From Macrocystis pyrifera (lineage: Eukaryota; Sar; Phaeophyceae; Laminariales; Laminariaceae), in the NCBI GenBank assembly GCA_031763025.1, contig JASSKH010000023.1, positions 682,001-746,000 of the forward strand: a stretch of 64,000 nt of DNA, written 5' to 3'. Position numbers and translations under genes: made by a program. The notes under the pieces were generated by a model. That model was not told where the DNA came from. It ran no database searches and worked only from the letters and a program-made list of their open reading frames with translations. This document shows, piece after piece, positions 1-12,000 of the stretch. The first letter of the stretch is position 1. Each line of letters begins with the position of its first letter.

Positions 1-69
1 GCTGACCAGATCAAATGTAGTTCTACAAGTAAGCTTTCAAATAACAGAGCCCTCTTAAACTCGATAGTC

Positions 70-560
70 ATGACAATTCCAACTAGTAGATCGCTTCCGA
101 ATCCTATTGTCCGGACAATTCCAATTAATCGACGGTATCTCAAAGCAGTTGCCCCGACAAGTCCAATTCATGTAAATCACCCGAAATCAATCGTTCAAGC
201 AATTCCAATTAATAGACAGCCTGTGAAATCATTTGCCAGCACAATTTCAATCGATAGGCAGTCTCCGAGCTCATTTGTCTGGACAATTCCAATTATTGAA
301 AAGCACCAAACGTCAATTATTCAGACAATACCAATTAATGGACAGTCTCTGAAATCAATTGTCAGGGCAACTTCAATTGATAGAGAGTCTCCAAAACTTT
401 TTGTCTGGACAACTCCAATCGTTAAACAGTGCCCGATATCAATTGTCCGAACAAATCCAGTTGTTAGACAGTATCCAAGATCACTTGTCTAAACAATTTC
501 AATTGCTCGACAGTCTATGACATCACTTGCCCGGACAACTCCAATTAATAGACAACTTCG
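70..560 (+). repeat. 42-bp tandem repeat array, left arm
   Basis: About eleven to twelve degenerate copies of a 42-bp unit follow one another; the GACAATTCC-like landmark recurs at 72, 114, 156 and 198, so the period is exactly 42. Because 42 is a multiple of three, the array stays open on the plus strand from 70 to 492 and would encode a 14-residue repeat of the type T-I-P-I-x-R-x-S-x-K-S-I-V-x. The same unit recurs in inverted orientation at 840-1,145. I treat the reading frame as a by-product of the repeat, not a gene. Confidence 0.85.
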
Positions 561-839
561 TGACTCTGCTGTAGGGGCAATAATAGTCTATTGATAGGTC
601 TATTGTCCAAGGCATAAGCAGAAAAAGGCGGGACACCTCAAGATAGCTTTGTACTTTATGTCCGCAGGTAAGAAGTTTTGATACCGCTTAGCCCATGTGC
701 TCAGATGTAAATCATTAAAAAAAAAATTGACGAAACAAAGTAATCCGTATGCACTCTTGTTTTGAAAAGCACGGGCGGTTAATTTAGGAGACTGCCCTCC
801 AATGATGGCATTGTCTGAAGTAGTTTTGGATATTTCGTA

Positions 840-1145
840 TTATAGTCGAAATTGTCGGGATAATTGATTTTGTATACCGTCTACTAATTGGAACCGCCCG
901 GACAATTGATTTAAAAAGCAGTCTGCTAATTGAAATTGTCCGGACAATTGATTTTGGAGGCTGTGTATAAATTGGAATTGTCGGGCCAATTGATCTGGGA
1001 GACTGTCTATTAATTGGAGTTGTCGGGACAAATACTTTTGGCGTCAGCCTACTAATTGAAATTGCCCGGGCACCTATTTCGGGGGGCCGACTAGCAATTG
1101 GAATTGTCGGGACAATTGATTCAGGAGACAGTCTGTCAATTGGAA
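840..1145 (-). repeat. 42-bp tandem repeat array, inverted right arm
   Basis: About seven copies of the 42-bp unit of 70-560 lie here in reverse orientation, with landmarks at 859, 901, 943, 985 and onward in 42-bp steps. The minus strand is open from 1,314 to 784 and reads the same 14-residue repeat. With the left array this makes a large inverted repeat around about 280 bp of unrelated sequence (561-839). Confidence 0.8.
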
Positions 1146-1156
1146 TTGGCCGGTTT

Positions 1157-1414
1157 GGTTTGGTTTTTTCGTTGCTTCTCTTTCTTTGTGGTGTATTTTG
1201 GTTGCTGGCGTATGTATGTATGTTGTGTCGGCCGCACCTAGTGCGAAGGCATGGTATTGCGTAGACTAATAATGCATTACGGTGTGTTATCTCTGTGTCG
1301 TAGTCTGTGACCACAGAGCTCGTATCTTTCTAGGGTGAAGAATCAGCACGGACACTGGGTTTGCTGGATGTCGACGAGTAGAAGAACGGTTTAATGTGAA
1401 GAACACACACACCC
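1157..1414 (+). repeat. Dispersed repeat family R1, copy 1
   Basis: About 255 bp that is nearly identical to 20,850-21,105, ending in a block around TGTCGACGAGTAGAAGAACG and GAAGAACACACACA. The terminal part alone recurs at about 61,985-62,033. It could be a solo LTR or the end of a transposon; no flanking target duplication was identified. Confidence 0.75.
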
Positions 1415-2846
1415 TTGACAGCGCACGTTTTGCCTTGCTCGACATGTCTCCTGATATCTTTGGTGTACGATGTACTTCAGAAGAAGCTGTTCTGATTTGT
1501 ACTCTGTGTTTTCTATGGCCTGTACCGTAAAGAAAAAAAAAAAAACAGATTTTGGAGGCCACACGTTATGTTCAGGCGCAGTTTTTTTAAAAGGATTTCC
1601 ATGGACAAAGCACCATTCGTGGCGCGCGTTTTTCACTTGGTTTTAGTATATAACTGATTTTGGCCCAAAAATGGCCAGGTGTATCTGATTTTGGCCACAG
1701 CCCTGCAAAAAATGTGAAACCAGAGTAGAAAAACTGAAACAGGAGATCCTCCCAATATATAAAAGGTGAAGACGGAGATCCTACAAAAATCTGAAGCTGG
1801 AGATTCTACAGAAATTCTGAAGCCGGATGTTCACATAATATCTAAAGCCGCAGATCCCACAGAAAATCTGAGGCCGGAGAGAGGATTTGGTTATTTCCTC
1901 CCACCAGCCTTATTAAATAATATCCATTAGCGAGATCTCCTATTAATAGATTATCTTGAATACGGCTAGCCTACCTTAAGCAGAGGTAGCCAGTCTTAAA
2001 GAGGGTTACGTAGCCTATCGTAAACAGAGCTAGCCTATATATACAGTCCATGTCAGCGAACCTGACATTGTTTTTTTGATATCGGGAAAATCGTTTTACT
2101 CCATGACAACTAACTCTCGTTGACCCGCGTTTTTTCGAGTAGGTGCCCAACTACGTCGGGCATCGTTAATTCTTAAATAGTCTTTGGAAAACAATATTTC
2201 TTGTTGAATCAAGGCCATAAATCCTGTTTTTCCTATAGGATATATTTAACGATACTCATATAGGATAAGTGGTCATATTCGACTTGAAACGTTTACACGT
2301 CTAATCCATGGACGGAGCTTTCTCGGCAATAGCAATAGAAGCAAGGTTTTTTATTTCTCCAAAATGCCCAATATCGTCGGGGCACGTATTAATAGTGGCA
2401 TTCTTAAAAAAATGAAGAATTTCGGTCAATCACCAGGTATTATTGATGTGGACTGTCCAAAACGTTCAACACATGACTACTCCGTCGGATGTTTGCTATT
2501 TTCGAAAAACATCGAAACCGTTTCATTCAATTGATAATAACAATTTCCACTATTAAATATTTAAAAACAAAAGATGCCCCGCGAAGTTCATCACCCACTA
2601 CAGTTAGTAAAAAAAAAAACGCGGGTCAATTAGAAGAGTTATTGTTTTCATCGAGATAACCGAATTTCCCTGTAACCAACAAAAAACTGTCAGGTTCACT
2701 AATAGGAACTGTGATTGATTTTGCCAACGCTCGCCGCGGAATTGCTTATGTGAAACACTGCTGCACTTATTACATGTAACACTACTATAGTGCTGTACGC
2801 CCTGTTGCATGATATCTCCGGCTCTAAGTATGGCACAACCAAGTTG
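1415..2846. other. Non-genic stretch
   Basis: AT-rich sequence with an A13 tract near 1,531. Short repeated phrases ('gaagccggag atcc'-like) occur around 1,740-1,880. No convincing coding exon or element end was recognised. Confidence 0.5.
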
Positions 2847-3038
2847 ATGATGTCGAGTTCTCCCCTGCGCCCTTTCGATTCGGTGCCACAGCTCAAGGGG
2901 TGGGTGGAAGGGGTGGTCAAAGCCGAAGGTCGACGGCAGGACGACAATGTGGGCGCGCTGAGAGAGCAGGTCGAGAACCTCAAAGTGCTCTCTAGAGGGG
3001 ACAAGGAGAACGAGTCCAGGGCGCATCGCATCGAAGAG
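2847..3038 (+). CDS. Gene A exon 1, N-terminal coiled coil
   Basis: Starts at a double ATG (2,847 and 2,850) in a frame open upstream to about 2,790, so an upstream coding exon ending at the AG near 2,828 cannot be excluded. It encodes 64 residues beginning M-M-S-S-S-P-L-R and becoming rich in Glu, Arg, Lys and Asp with heptad-like spacing. It ends in AG before GTCATT in phase 0. Confidence 0.5.
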
Positions 3039-6000
3039 GTCATTGACAGCAGTATACAGTCACTGTTGTAGAGTACAGCAGTTAGTAGGATATGCAGTAC
3101 AGGTAGCAACACACCTGGTATACAGTAGTCTCTGATTCTTTCGACGCTCCCTGCTTGCGGAGTTTGGCAGCGGCGGCGGCTTCTCTTTCGCCAGGGCCAC
3201 AGAGGGCTGATGTTGCTGCTGCTGGTGGTGGTGGTGGTGGGTGGTATTGGTAGCTATCCGCAATAGTGAGGGTGTGTGATGAGCGGGGGTGGGGAATGAT
3301 TGCGCGTTTGCTGGGGGGAGGTCGAGTGGCGCTCGGGAGAGGCTGTGTTCTGCGGTTCATACCAAGAACCGAGATAGTGTTAAAGTTGGAAATGGACGTC
3401 ATCACTCCGTAAGCCGTAGGCGTAGTATACTACCTGGTACTTTATTTCAAGAAAATATTTAATTACGTACTTTCTCCCCATACCCCATACCCAGTGTTGT
3501 CTCCTTGAAAAAATCAGGAATCAACGCATACTCATTCAAACCAATATCTGATAGTAAAATAACTACACCAACATACATAAATGAACCGCTATATCGGTCC
3601 CACTCACAGCTGTGACGAATTTCGTATCAAACTTCTAAAATACGCTTATTATCCTCCTGCGTATTATCCTCCTGCGCGCAGCCACCGGCCATCGGGGAAG
3701 CTGAGAAGATGGCACGTGTTTCGAAGGAAGTAGAAGACGTCGAAACCAGGCTCCAGCAGAGGATAAACCAGGTTGGGTTAGGGTTTACAGGGAAAAGCAC
3801 TCGCCAACCTGCCCACCCTATGTGTTTCCGCCGCTCCTGTTATACTGCGATAGATTGCTACGGTAAAAACGGAGTTCGGCGGATTCGTGCGTGGGTTCGT
3901 TACTGATCTATCTGCTGTACTGTACGCATAGAACATAATTGTTAACTAGGTAACTGTCGTGGTATTATATTTCACAAATCAAAAACCATGATATAGATAG
4001 GTTTAGGGTTACACCTTATAAGGCAGATGCATTTCCGATATTGTATGATGCTGGTATGATCTAGCTAGTGTTGCCGGTGTGGGACCCATGTAATCTCCGT
4101 GGTCTAGCACATGTCCCCTGGATCAAATATATACTTCGCAGATCCTGCACAAACTCTCACCACGTCAGTCGCGGACCTAACGTAGATGATACAGGTCATG
4201 ATCTGTCTGATTTGGTTCATCTGCCTGATCTGTCCGGGTTGTGATGTATTGCAATAGAGTCGTTGAGGTGACCATTGGATTTTTCGTTCGTTTTTTTTTT
4301 GCGAAACGAGTACGCCCCGAAACTTTTTCAATTTTTTTTTCATCGACGCGGCTCGACGAGGGAAGAAGGTGCTGAAACCTTCTTATGATGAACTCACAAG
4401 CGCGGGGACGGCGGAGAAGAACCTATTTTATGTGACCCAGGGTTTGAGTCACGGCCACATAGGAGGGAGTTACCACTATTTACAAATAGGAGGCAGCAGG
4501 AGCAGGGGCAGGAAGGGCGAAGAAAATAGATGGGATGAAAAAAAAAAAACAATCAGATAGATTGACATGGCGTTTGGGGGTTTCCGCCCTCAACCGAGCA
4601 ACGGTTTCTGTATTATACATCGTACGTACCGTAGTGGTAGGCTTTATATCTGGTACATGATACGTGTTGAAATCTTAGCCAATGGTCTTACGGTAGCCGT
4701 TGAGTTTTGCTTCCATGTGCCTTCATCAAACGACTGAGAGTACGGCCTGAACAAAAATGTTTAGAACAGACGAGTAATGAATAAATTCGAAGCATTTACG
4801 CAGAAGTCAGATAGATCGATTGGCATCGCGTTGGCTTTGCATTTTTTTTTTTTTTAAGTGGCCAACCTACAGCACCGTTCCAGAAAAACAATGCCCATTT
4901 ACGGCTGCCAAAATTATTCCGCACCAATTCCAACGGTATCTGGTGGGTAGAAGTGCTTCGAGTGCTTCAAGTGTTGCAAGCGCATTTTTTTTTTCGACCA
5001 ACGGGTCAAGGTGGGGTCGTCCGTTCTTTTTTTTTCGCGTTGACGAAACAAGCACGACCCGAAAGTGCACAGCAGATGTATTTATAATTCCGCTAACTCA
5101 GATTTGTTGGTTTCTATTGGCATCGCGTCTTTCGCCTCGCTTCGTTTTGACCAATCAGGTGCACGCCTCCGATGATCGTCGAACCGAGGAGATAGAGGGA
5201 GAGCTGGGACGGGAGAGGGAGGCTAGGTTGAGGGGAGAAAGGGAGGTGAGGGCACCAGTTTATACTCCGCATAGATAGGCAACGTAGATTGTTTTGAAAA
5301 CAACTAGGGCTAGGGTTAGGCTTAGGAAAATGGGCTATGGAAATAATTTTGGTGCAGTACCGGAACATTACATGATCCAAGTGGGGGGGGGGGTAAAACA
5401 TACTGTACATCCGAGGTATTACCAACAACACCGCATGCAAAAAAAAAAAAAAAATGGGGGGGGGGGATAGTTCATTCAATAATAGAGGGAGCTACAGTAG
5501 CGTGAAATAGTGAATCGAGCTTGATAAGGAGACAAAGGTGAAACCAGGTAAGAAGCAGGAAAGCTGGCCCAGGCTGGATTTCTTAGTTCAGAATGGGTGT
5601 GTTCTGCACTAGCTCCAGCCTCCCACTTTTCTCATTTTTTCTGTAAATCTCTTCAGCCTGCCGTTCTTGTTACTCATTTTCTTGTCAGATACCCTGTACT
5701 GTGCTTACCAATCCGTTTTTTAGGGGAAACAGAGCCTTGATCGTCAGTGATTATTTTGTAGCGGCTTATGCTGCTATCCAACCTTGCCTTCCGATTTCCC
5801 CATCCATGACGGCACAAGGGCAAAAATAAGACAGTGAGTGGTTGTTGTAACCTGTAACCGTAGTTACCTTACATACGATACAGTCATGAAGGGCAAAAAT
5901 AATACAGTGAGTGGTTGTTGTAACCTGAAACCGTAGTTACCTTACATACGGTACAGTCATGAAGGGCAAAAATAATACAGTGAGTGGTTGTTGTAACCTG

Positions 6001-9000
6001 TAACCATGTTTACCTTACATACGGTACAGTCATGTTGCGGAGAACACGAATAGCCAAAGCCGTTCCAAGTAAATTATAATTATCAACTGAGGTCGGTTTC
6101 AATTCGGCCATAATTAGAAGAGCGAGGGTAGTCATGAGAGATATAACATCACCAAGCGTGGGTTACAAAAACAATGTGCGTTCCATACACCAGCGCTTTG
6201 ATGTAACACCGTCACGGCTGCGCTACGTATAACGAACTTCGTCAGCGCTTGCACCTCGCAGGCCGTTCCGCAGACTAGTCCGCAGACTACTCCGCAGACT
6301 AGTCCGCGGACCACTCCGCAAACGGTTACTGCAGACCTTTTCGCGTGAACGCGCAAACGCACAAACATTTGTTTTGTGTACTGCAGAAGAAAGGGGATAT
6401 TGCCTCATACCACTGTAGACCATGGACGCATGCTCGGACGGTTAAAGAGAGGGGTATACCTGGAATTTTCTGGTAAATTTCCTGAGGGTACTCACTTGAA
6501 GGCTCTAAATATCAGATTTTTTGTGGCGCTAAAAAACAGACTAGGCGCACGCTTGACTCGATGAGTAATCCTCTGGTCTAGGTCTACATGAAAGTATATT
6601 CTGAAACTAAACGATGAGGCATGCCTTACTGCCTTATTGCCTAGTTCGTCAGTGCTGTCAACGCCCTTACGGAGTCCCATCAGTCTGAAATTTGCCTCTA
6701 AAGGCGAAAAAGCTGCTACCCCTATTGTAGCGTACATCTTAAGGGCTATGATGACCACGATGAGTATGATGACTACGATAACCAGGATTAGTGGGATTAC
6801 TACTAGTATGATGACCACAATGTCTATCATGTCCATGATGACTGTGATGATTCTGATGATTATTACTCCTACTGTAGGACGACGATGACCACTACGATGA
6901 CAATGACGACTGTGCTAGCGCCGGCGAGGACAGGCGCCCTACAGGCTGTACCCACTCCATCCCTCCATGACTCGGTTGCTTGCTGTCATATCCTAAACGG
7001 GAAGGTTATGCAGGACTTGAGCAACGTGCGGAGATCAATCATCACGGGAGATGAGAGGCATCAGGGCATAAGCGACCGGCTTGCTCGCCTGGAGGTGGGC
7101 ATCGTTTTTATCGGACAAGTGAACCCCGTTCCCGTCCATACTCCTGATATACTGGTACCAGCTACTACAATACTGATATTTGGGACATCACATGTACATA
7201 TAATACTTCGATCGTCAAGCCGACGCTCCGATGCAAAAGGTAATATCTGGTACTTCGTACGTGAGGTGTCTCTTCCGTTCATCAGGCTGCTGTCGTTCAT
7301 GCCGCTAAGAGGTTGATACTTAACAGGACATACTATTAATGTATGGGTCTCAATCTCAGGTCAACCGGAGTTTGCCGGCACTATTGCTGGCCACGCTGCC
7401 GTCCTGTTCACCTACCTGGCGTGCTGACTGCATGCACCAAGCGAGAGAGCGAGAGGCAACCTTACCACGAACAAATAATGTCTGAAAAAAAAAAATATCT
7501 GAAATGATCTGAAAAAGTAATCTGAAAAGGGAATCTGAAATAGAGTATCGAGCCACGCGACGACTCGGCTGTTTCTTTCGTCTTTGAACTACTACGTACT
7601 GCTGTATGTACTGCGGTATGCGCAGGGGGTCATAGCCACCGCTGCGGACGATGGCCTGCGAACGAAAAAAAAAAAAAAAAAAAAACGACATCTGCATTGG
7701 CACCAAACTCGAGGACTTGTGGCGGCAGATTCAGGTGAAATAAGTTGAGTACCTGGTACGTACGTAACGAGTGTACGTTGACAGGCGTGTGCGTCGTCGA
7801 CAAATCGCTCGATTACCGCCTAGTTCTTTGAGCCGAGTAGTCTCGAGGCCCTATCAAATAACAAACATCGTTTATCGAGCATCCAAAATAGGGAAGTGAG
7901 CCTCATGGTTGGGCGGGGGGAGAGGACGCTGCTCTAACACCCAGTGGCGAAAAATCTCGGGAAATCACTACTGTTGATATGCACGGTTATGAATTGTCTA
8001 GTACATCCAATGGGGAGGGGAATATCCCTCGTTGCGGGGGATGGGAAGAAGGCCTTGTTCAGAGACCTCTGAATACGAGTTTTTTCGTCAGGAGAATTCG
8101 AGTCAAGACGTACGTAAAGAGCAAAATAGGACCAGGTAAATGTTCTAGAAGGATTGACACCAATCTCTACCTACTTAGAGGAATCAATGTGCATTGACTA
8201 TTGACAACATCGCAGCACTTTGCCGGTGCAGTACACTTCTCCCTCCCCCCCCCCCCCCCCCGACGCAAGTCCGCCTCACAAGCGGTTCTTAGTAGGATGC
8301 AGCTCACCCTTCATGCGACTCGCTGGACACCTCACGGCGCTTCGCGCTTGGTGCAAGCAATGTCTGCCTGGTCGGTGAAAACCCGACATGCTCCGTCCCG
8401 GCATTGTAGGGATGCGAGGGTCTATGGTCATACGACTACGGCCATGCATGAGATCGAGTACATCTCTCCTATCGAGTACACCCCCCCCCCCCCCCCCCAC
8501 CTCCCTCCCTCCCTTTGTTCGGTTCCATTCGGACGCACAACCTGTAGCCAGTGGTGAGCGGGCGAATAGCCAAGCCATGTAAATACCGAAATAGCCTCGC
8601 GCATGTTCGCCCTCCGTCCGATATCCCGATGTGTTCGACACGCTGGACATGTTAGATATGGTCGATGTATTTGATGTGTTCGATTAGATGTCTGATATGT
8701 TCGATAATGTGTCCGACAGTATGTCCGATATGATTTTTTTGCTGCTCTTCCTCGGTGGTTGTTTTAGACCCAATATGTATATGTTTGTACCGGTAATTCT
8801 CCGACAGGTCATTCAGGATGCCACGCGACACATTGTTCAGCGCCTTTCGTCACCCAGAACCGATCGGGCGCCTGCTGCCCTTGATGCTGTCCATAACACT
8901 ACCGACACCGCTTCATCGGATACCCTGGGAAGCCCGCAGTCGCTGCTAAAGCCCACCCGACGAGAACATCTTCCCACAGCATCAGCATCACCAGCACGGG

Positions 9001-12000
9001 GCTTCAAGGGGAACACAGTGGCGGATGGTACCCCCTACATGAACGCGGTGGACGGAAGCGGGGGGGGAAGCAGCGGTGTCATAATGCATGGAAAGGTGGG
9101 TAGCAGTGCTTCAGCACCGGAGACGGCACTGGAGATTACTTCTGCGGCACTGTTGTCTCGCGAAAACGCAACAGTAGGTGCGGTAGTACGCGCAGCAGTA
9201 GATGTGGCAGTAGATGCGGCAGCAGATGTGGAAGCGGCGCCACAAGAAACCTCTGGAGGAGAAAATCGGAAGCCGTCTAAGGGCAAGGCAGAAAAAGTAA
9301 CGACTCACGCGGAACATATCGACGACGTAAAACATAGCAGCGATGATCACCGCCGCTGCTGGCGAGTTAGCGAAGATCTCGTCGATGATACTGCGGGTGA
9401 TGCTGTGGGTGATGCTGTCGATGATGCCGTCCATGATGTTATCGATGATGAGCCAGCGCGTCTCGAAGGCGAGTCAAACATTCGGTCTGAAGGACGACCG
9501 ACGTCGGAAGGCATACACAACCCCAAGGTCGCCCGAAGAACGACAAACCTCCTTATGCGTCAACTTGCAGGGAACTCTACCCGACCACCACCACTACAAG
9601 GTGGCAGTGAGCACAAACCAAACAACCCGGAAACACCAGTACTATTCCCGGGGCGCGAGAGAGAAAGCCCGAGCGGGGCTTCGTTGGCCCGCGCGGAAGT
9701 ATCGTCCTCACCATCGCTACCAACATCATCATCTACATTGCCGGACGCTACCAGTACCACCGTGGGTAACTCGCAAGATCATCACCTGGGAGAGCAACGC
9801 CGAGCACCCGCCACACGCCATACTGTGCCATCCTCTTCTTCGTTGCCGTCCTCCTCTTCCTTACCATGCTCCCCAGGATCCTCCTCCGTAGAGTTGCCTC
9901 CCTGCCATTCAGGCTTAGGAAATGCCGACAACATGGGGGGACGTTCTTCTGAACGTTCTTTGGAAGATTCGTCGTCGACTCCTCGTGTATCACCACCCGC
10001 GATGCCGCCGTCTACAGTACCTTCCACAGCTGCTGCTGGTGCTGCCGCTGGTGGTGCTGCCGCTGGTGCTGCCGCTGGTGCTGCCGCTGCTGGTGCTGCC
10101 GCTGGTGCTGCCGCTGGTGGTGTTGCCGCTGGTGCTGCCGCTGGTGCTGCCGCTGGTGCTGCCGCTGGTGCCGCTGTTGACGTAGTTTCGGAGTCGTGCT
10201 CCGCCTACACGTACGATGGAGACGCGTCTGACAGCGTCAGCGTTGACACGCAAGCCGCCACCCCTGGTGGGCGCGACGAGGGTCAGGCACCGACCCAGAT
10301 GATGTCATCGTCGTCGTCGTCGGCTAATAATGAAGATGGTACTGCTGCTACTGTTGTTGCTGCTGCTGCTAACGCTGCCATGGGGTCGGCGGCAGGCCTG
10401 TCGTTCGATAGCGATACTTCTTCGGACGAGTGCACGGCGCATGCGGCTACAACAAGGCCCCAGGTTGAGCGAACGCAGGGAAGGGATCGTAGCGAGAGCG
10501 AAATAGCTGTTCCCTCGAGGAAAGCATCATCAACTGATATACTCAAGGTGAACCTCCGTCGGCCACGCGATTCCGTCTGAATTTGTACCTGGGTGCGACG
10601 TATACAGTGCCTTCGGGTATCGTCCTGTTTCGTCTAGAAGAGGTGCACTTGTACGCGGTTTGCGTGTGGTTGGGGGGGATTTTTCTGAATCTCTGTTGAT
10701 CTTTCTCGCAATATCCGGCAAATACTGGGCATCGGAAACTACCGTACGTAGCAACGATTCACATACTACTGCAGTCGGTGCATGAAACCCTGAAGGACCA
10801 TACTCGCCATCCGATACATCAGATTGTGGGAAGCACGGCGTGAATTAGAGTAAAATATCGGGAACGCTGCTGCCCCACAGAACATCTCCTGCTGCGCGCG
10901 TGAGCAAAACCTTTTAGAGCGGCCACAGGATCAAGCAATAAAGATTTTTCTATAGGATGTGACCAGCGGCAGCCCTTCTTGGATGTGCGAGCACGCTTGT
11001 CGAGATGAAGAACTACCTGGATTTAGTGTTGAGGGTTCAAGCAGTGCTTGAGGAGCACACGCCGCGCTTTTCGAGACTCTCCATTCTCTTGCCCTCCCCT
11101 CCCGTGATTTGACTTCAACTCCACTCCCCATTGGCTGATTCAATCTGCTGAACTCTACAGGTGCCCTCTCCATCCCTCCCCTCCCCTCCCCTCCCGTAAA
11201 TTCAATTAAACTCCACTTCTCATTGGTTGCTTCAATCTGCTCAACGATACAGACGGCCGGCACCCCAGCTTCTTCGCCCTCGACTTCGGAGGAGCCTCGT
11301 TCGGATAATAGGACTAGCGGTGTAAACAACACCAGCAAGACGATCGATAGTACTGTCGACGATAAGAGGGGCGGCAACGCTACCATTGCTGCCATTGCTA
11401 CCATTGGCAAAGCAGCCGAAGTTGGGCGAGGGTTCAGGAGCGAACGAGACCCCCCGCTGCGACCACCTCGCCAGCCTCAAACGCCACCCTCGGCAAAAAA
11501 CATCGGCAATCAGGACAATCATAAGGCGGAAGGGAACGCAAGCCCTGCCCCTGTCAGCTCCAGGGAGAGGGCGGCTTCGAAGGCGAGTGTGCGGCGAGTG
11601 AACTGCTGTGGCCACCGGATGCCACCGGAATGCCAAGTTAGAAATGTACTGACTTATGTGAAAAAAAAAAACAAAAACAAAAAAAATCCTCCCGCGGTGG
11701 GAGGAAAATGTATCAAGATAGTTCACGCTCGTCACGCTTTTTCTTCCGCGCTTGCATCGCGCGTAGTGTTTACCTCGGTTGTAGAACACGGCGGTCCTGA
11801 CGTGGCAACGCTACCATTGCGAGCAATCTCACGCACCCTTGCCTCGGCACTCCTCCCTTTCCTCCTTCCTTCCCTCCTTCCCTCCTTGCTTGCTTCAAAA
11901 TGCCCACTGGGTGTGTGACCACTGAATGCGGAAAAGCGAGACCAAGAAATTTACGTCGACCCCAATAATTGTGTAACGCAGTTCGCGGCGTTTCTTCAGA

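Noticed and set aside
70-560. CRISPR array or repeat protein gene
   Set aside because: Units abut without unique spacers, so it is not CRISPR. The frame follows automatically from a 42-bp unit, there is no ATG-stop context typical of the coding exons here, and the inverted copy reads equally well on the other strand.
5300-5335. Telomere-like repeat (GGGTTAGGCTTAGG)
   Set aside because: Only two or three degenerate units; similar short CTAACCCTAA-like pieces at 18,160 and 19,160 are equally minor and do not form an array.
8201-8650. Overlapping ORFs on both strands
   Set aside because: They lie in dispersed repeat R2 and its flanking C tracts, which recur at 58,272.
9990-10253. Minus-strand Ser/Gly/Thr repeat ORF
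   Set aside because: Mirror of the GCTGCCGCTGGT repeat inside the plus-strand exon of gene A.
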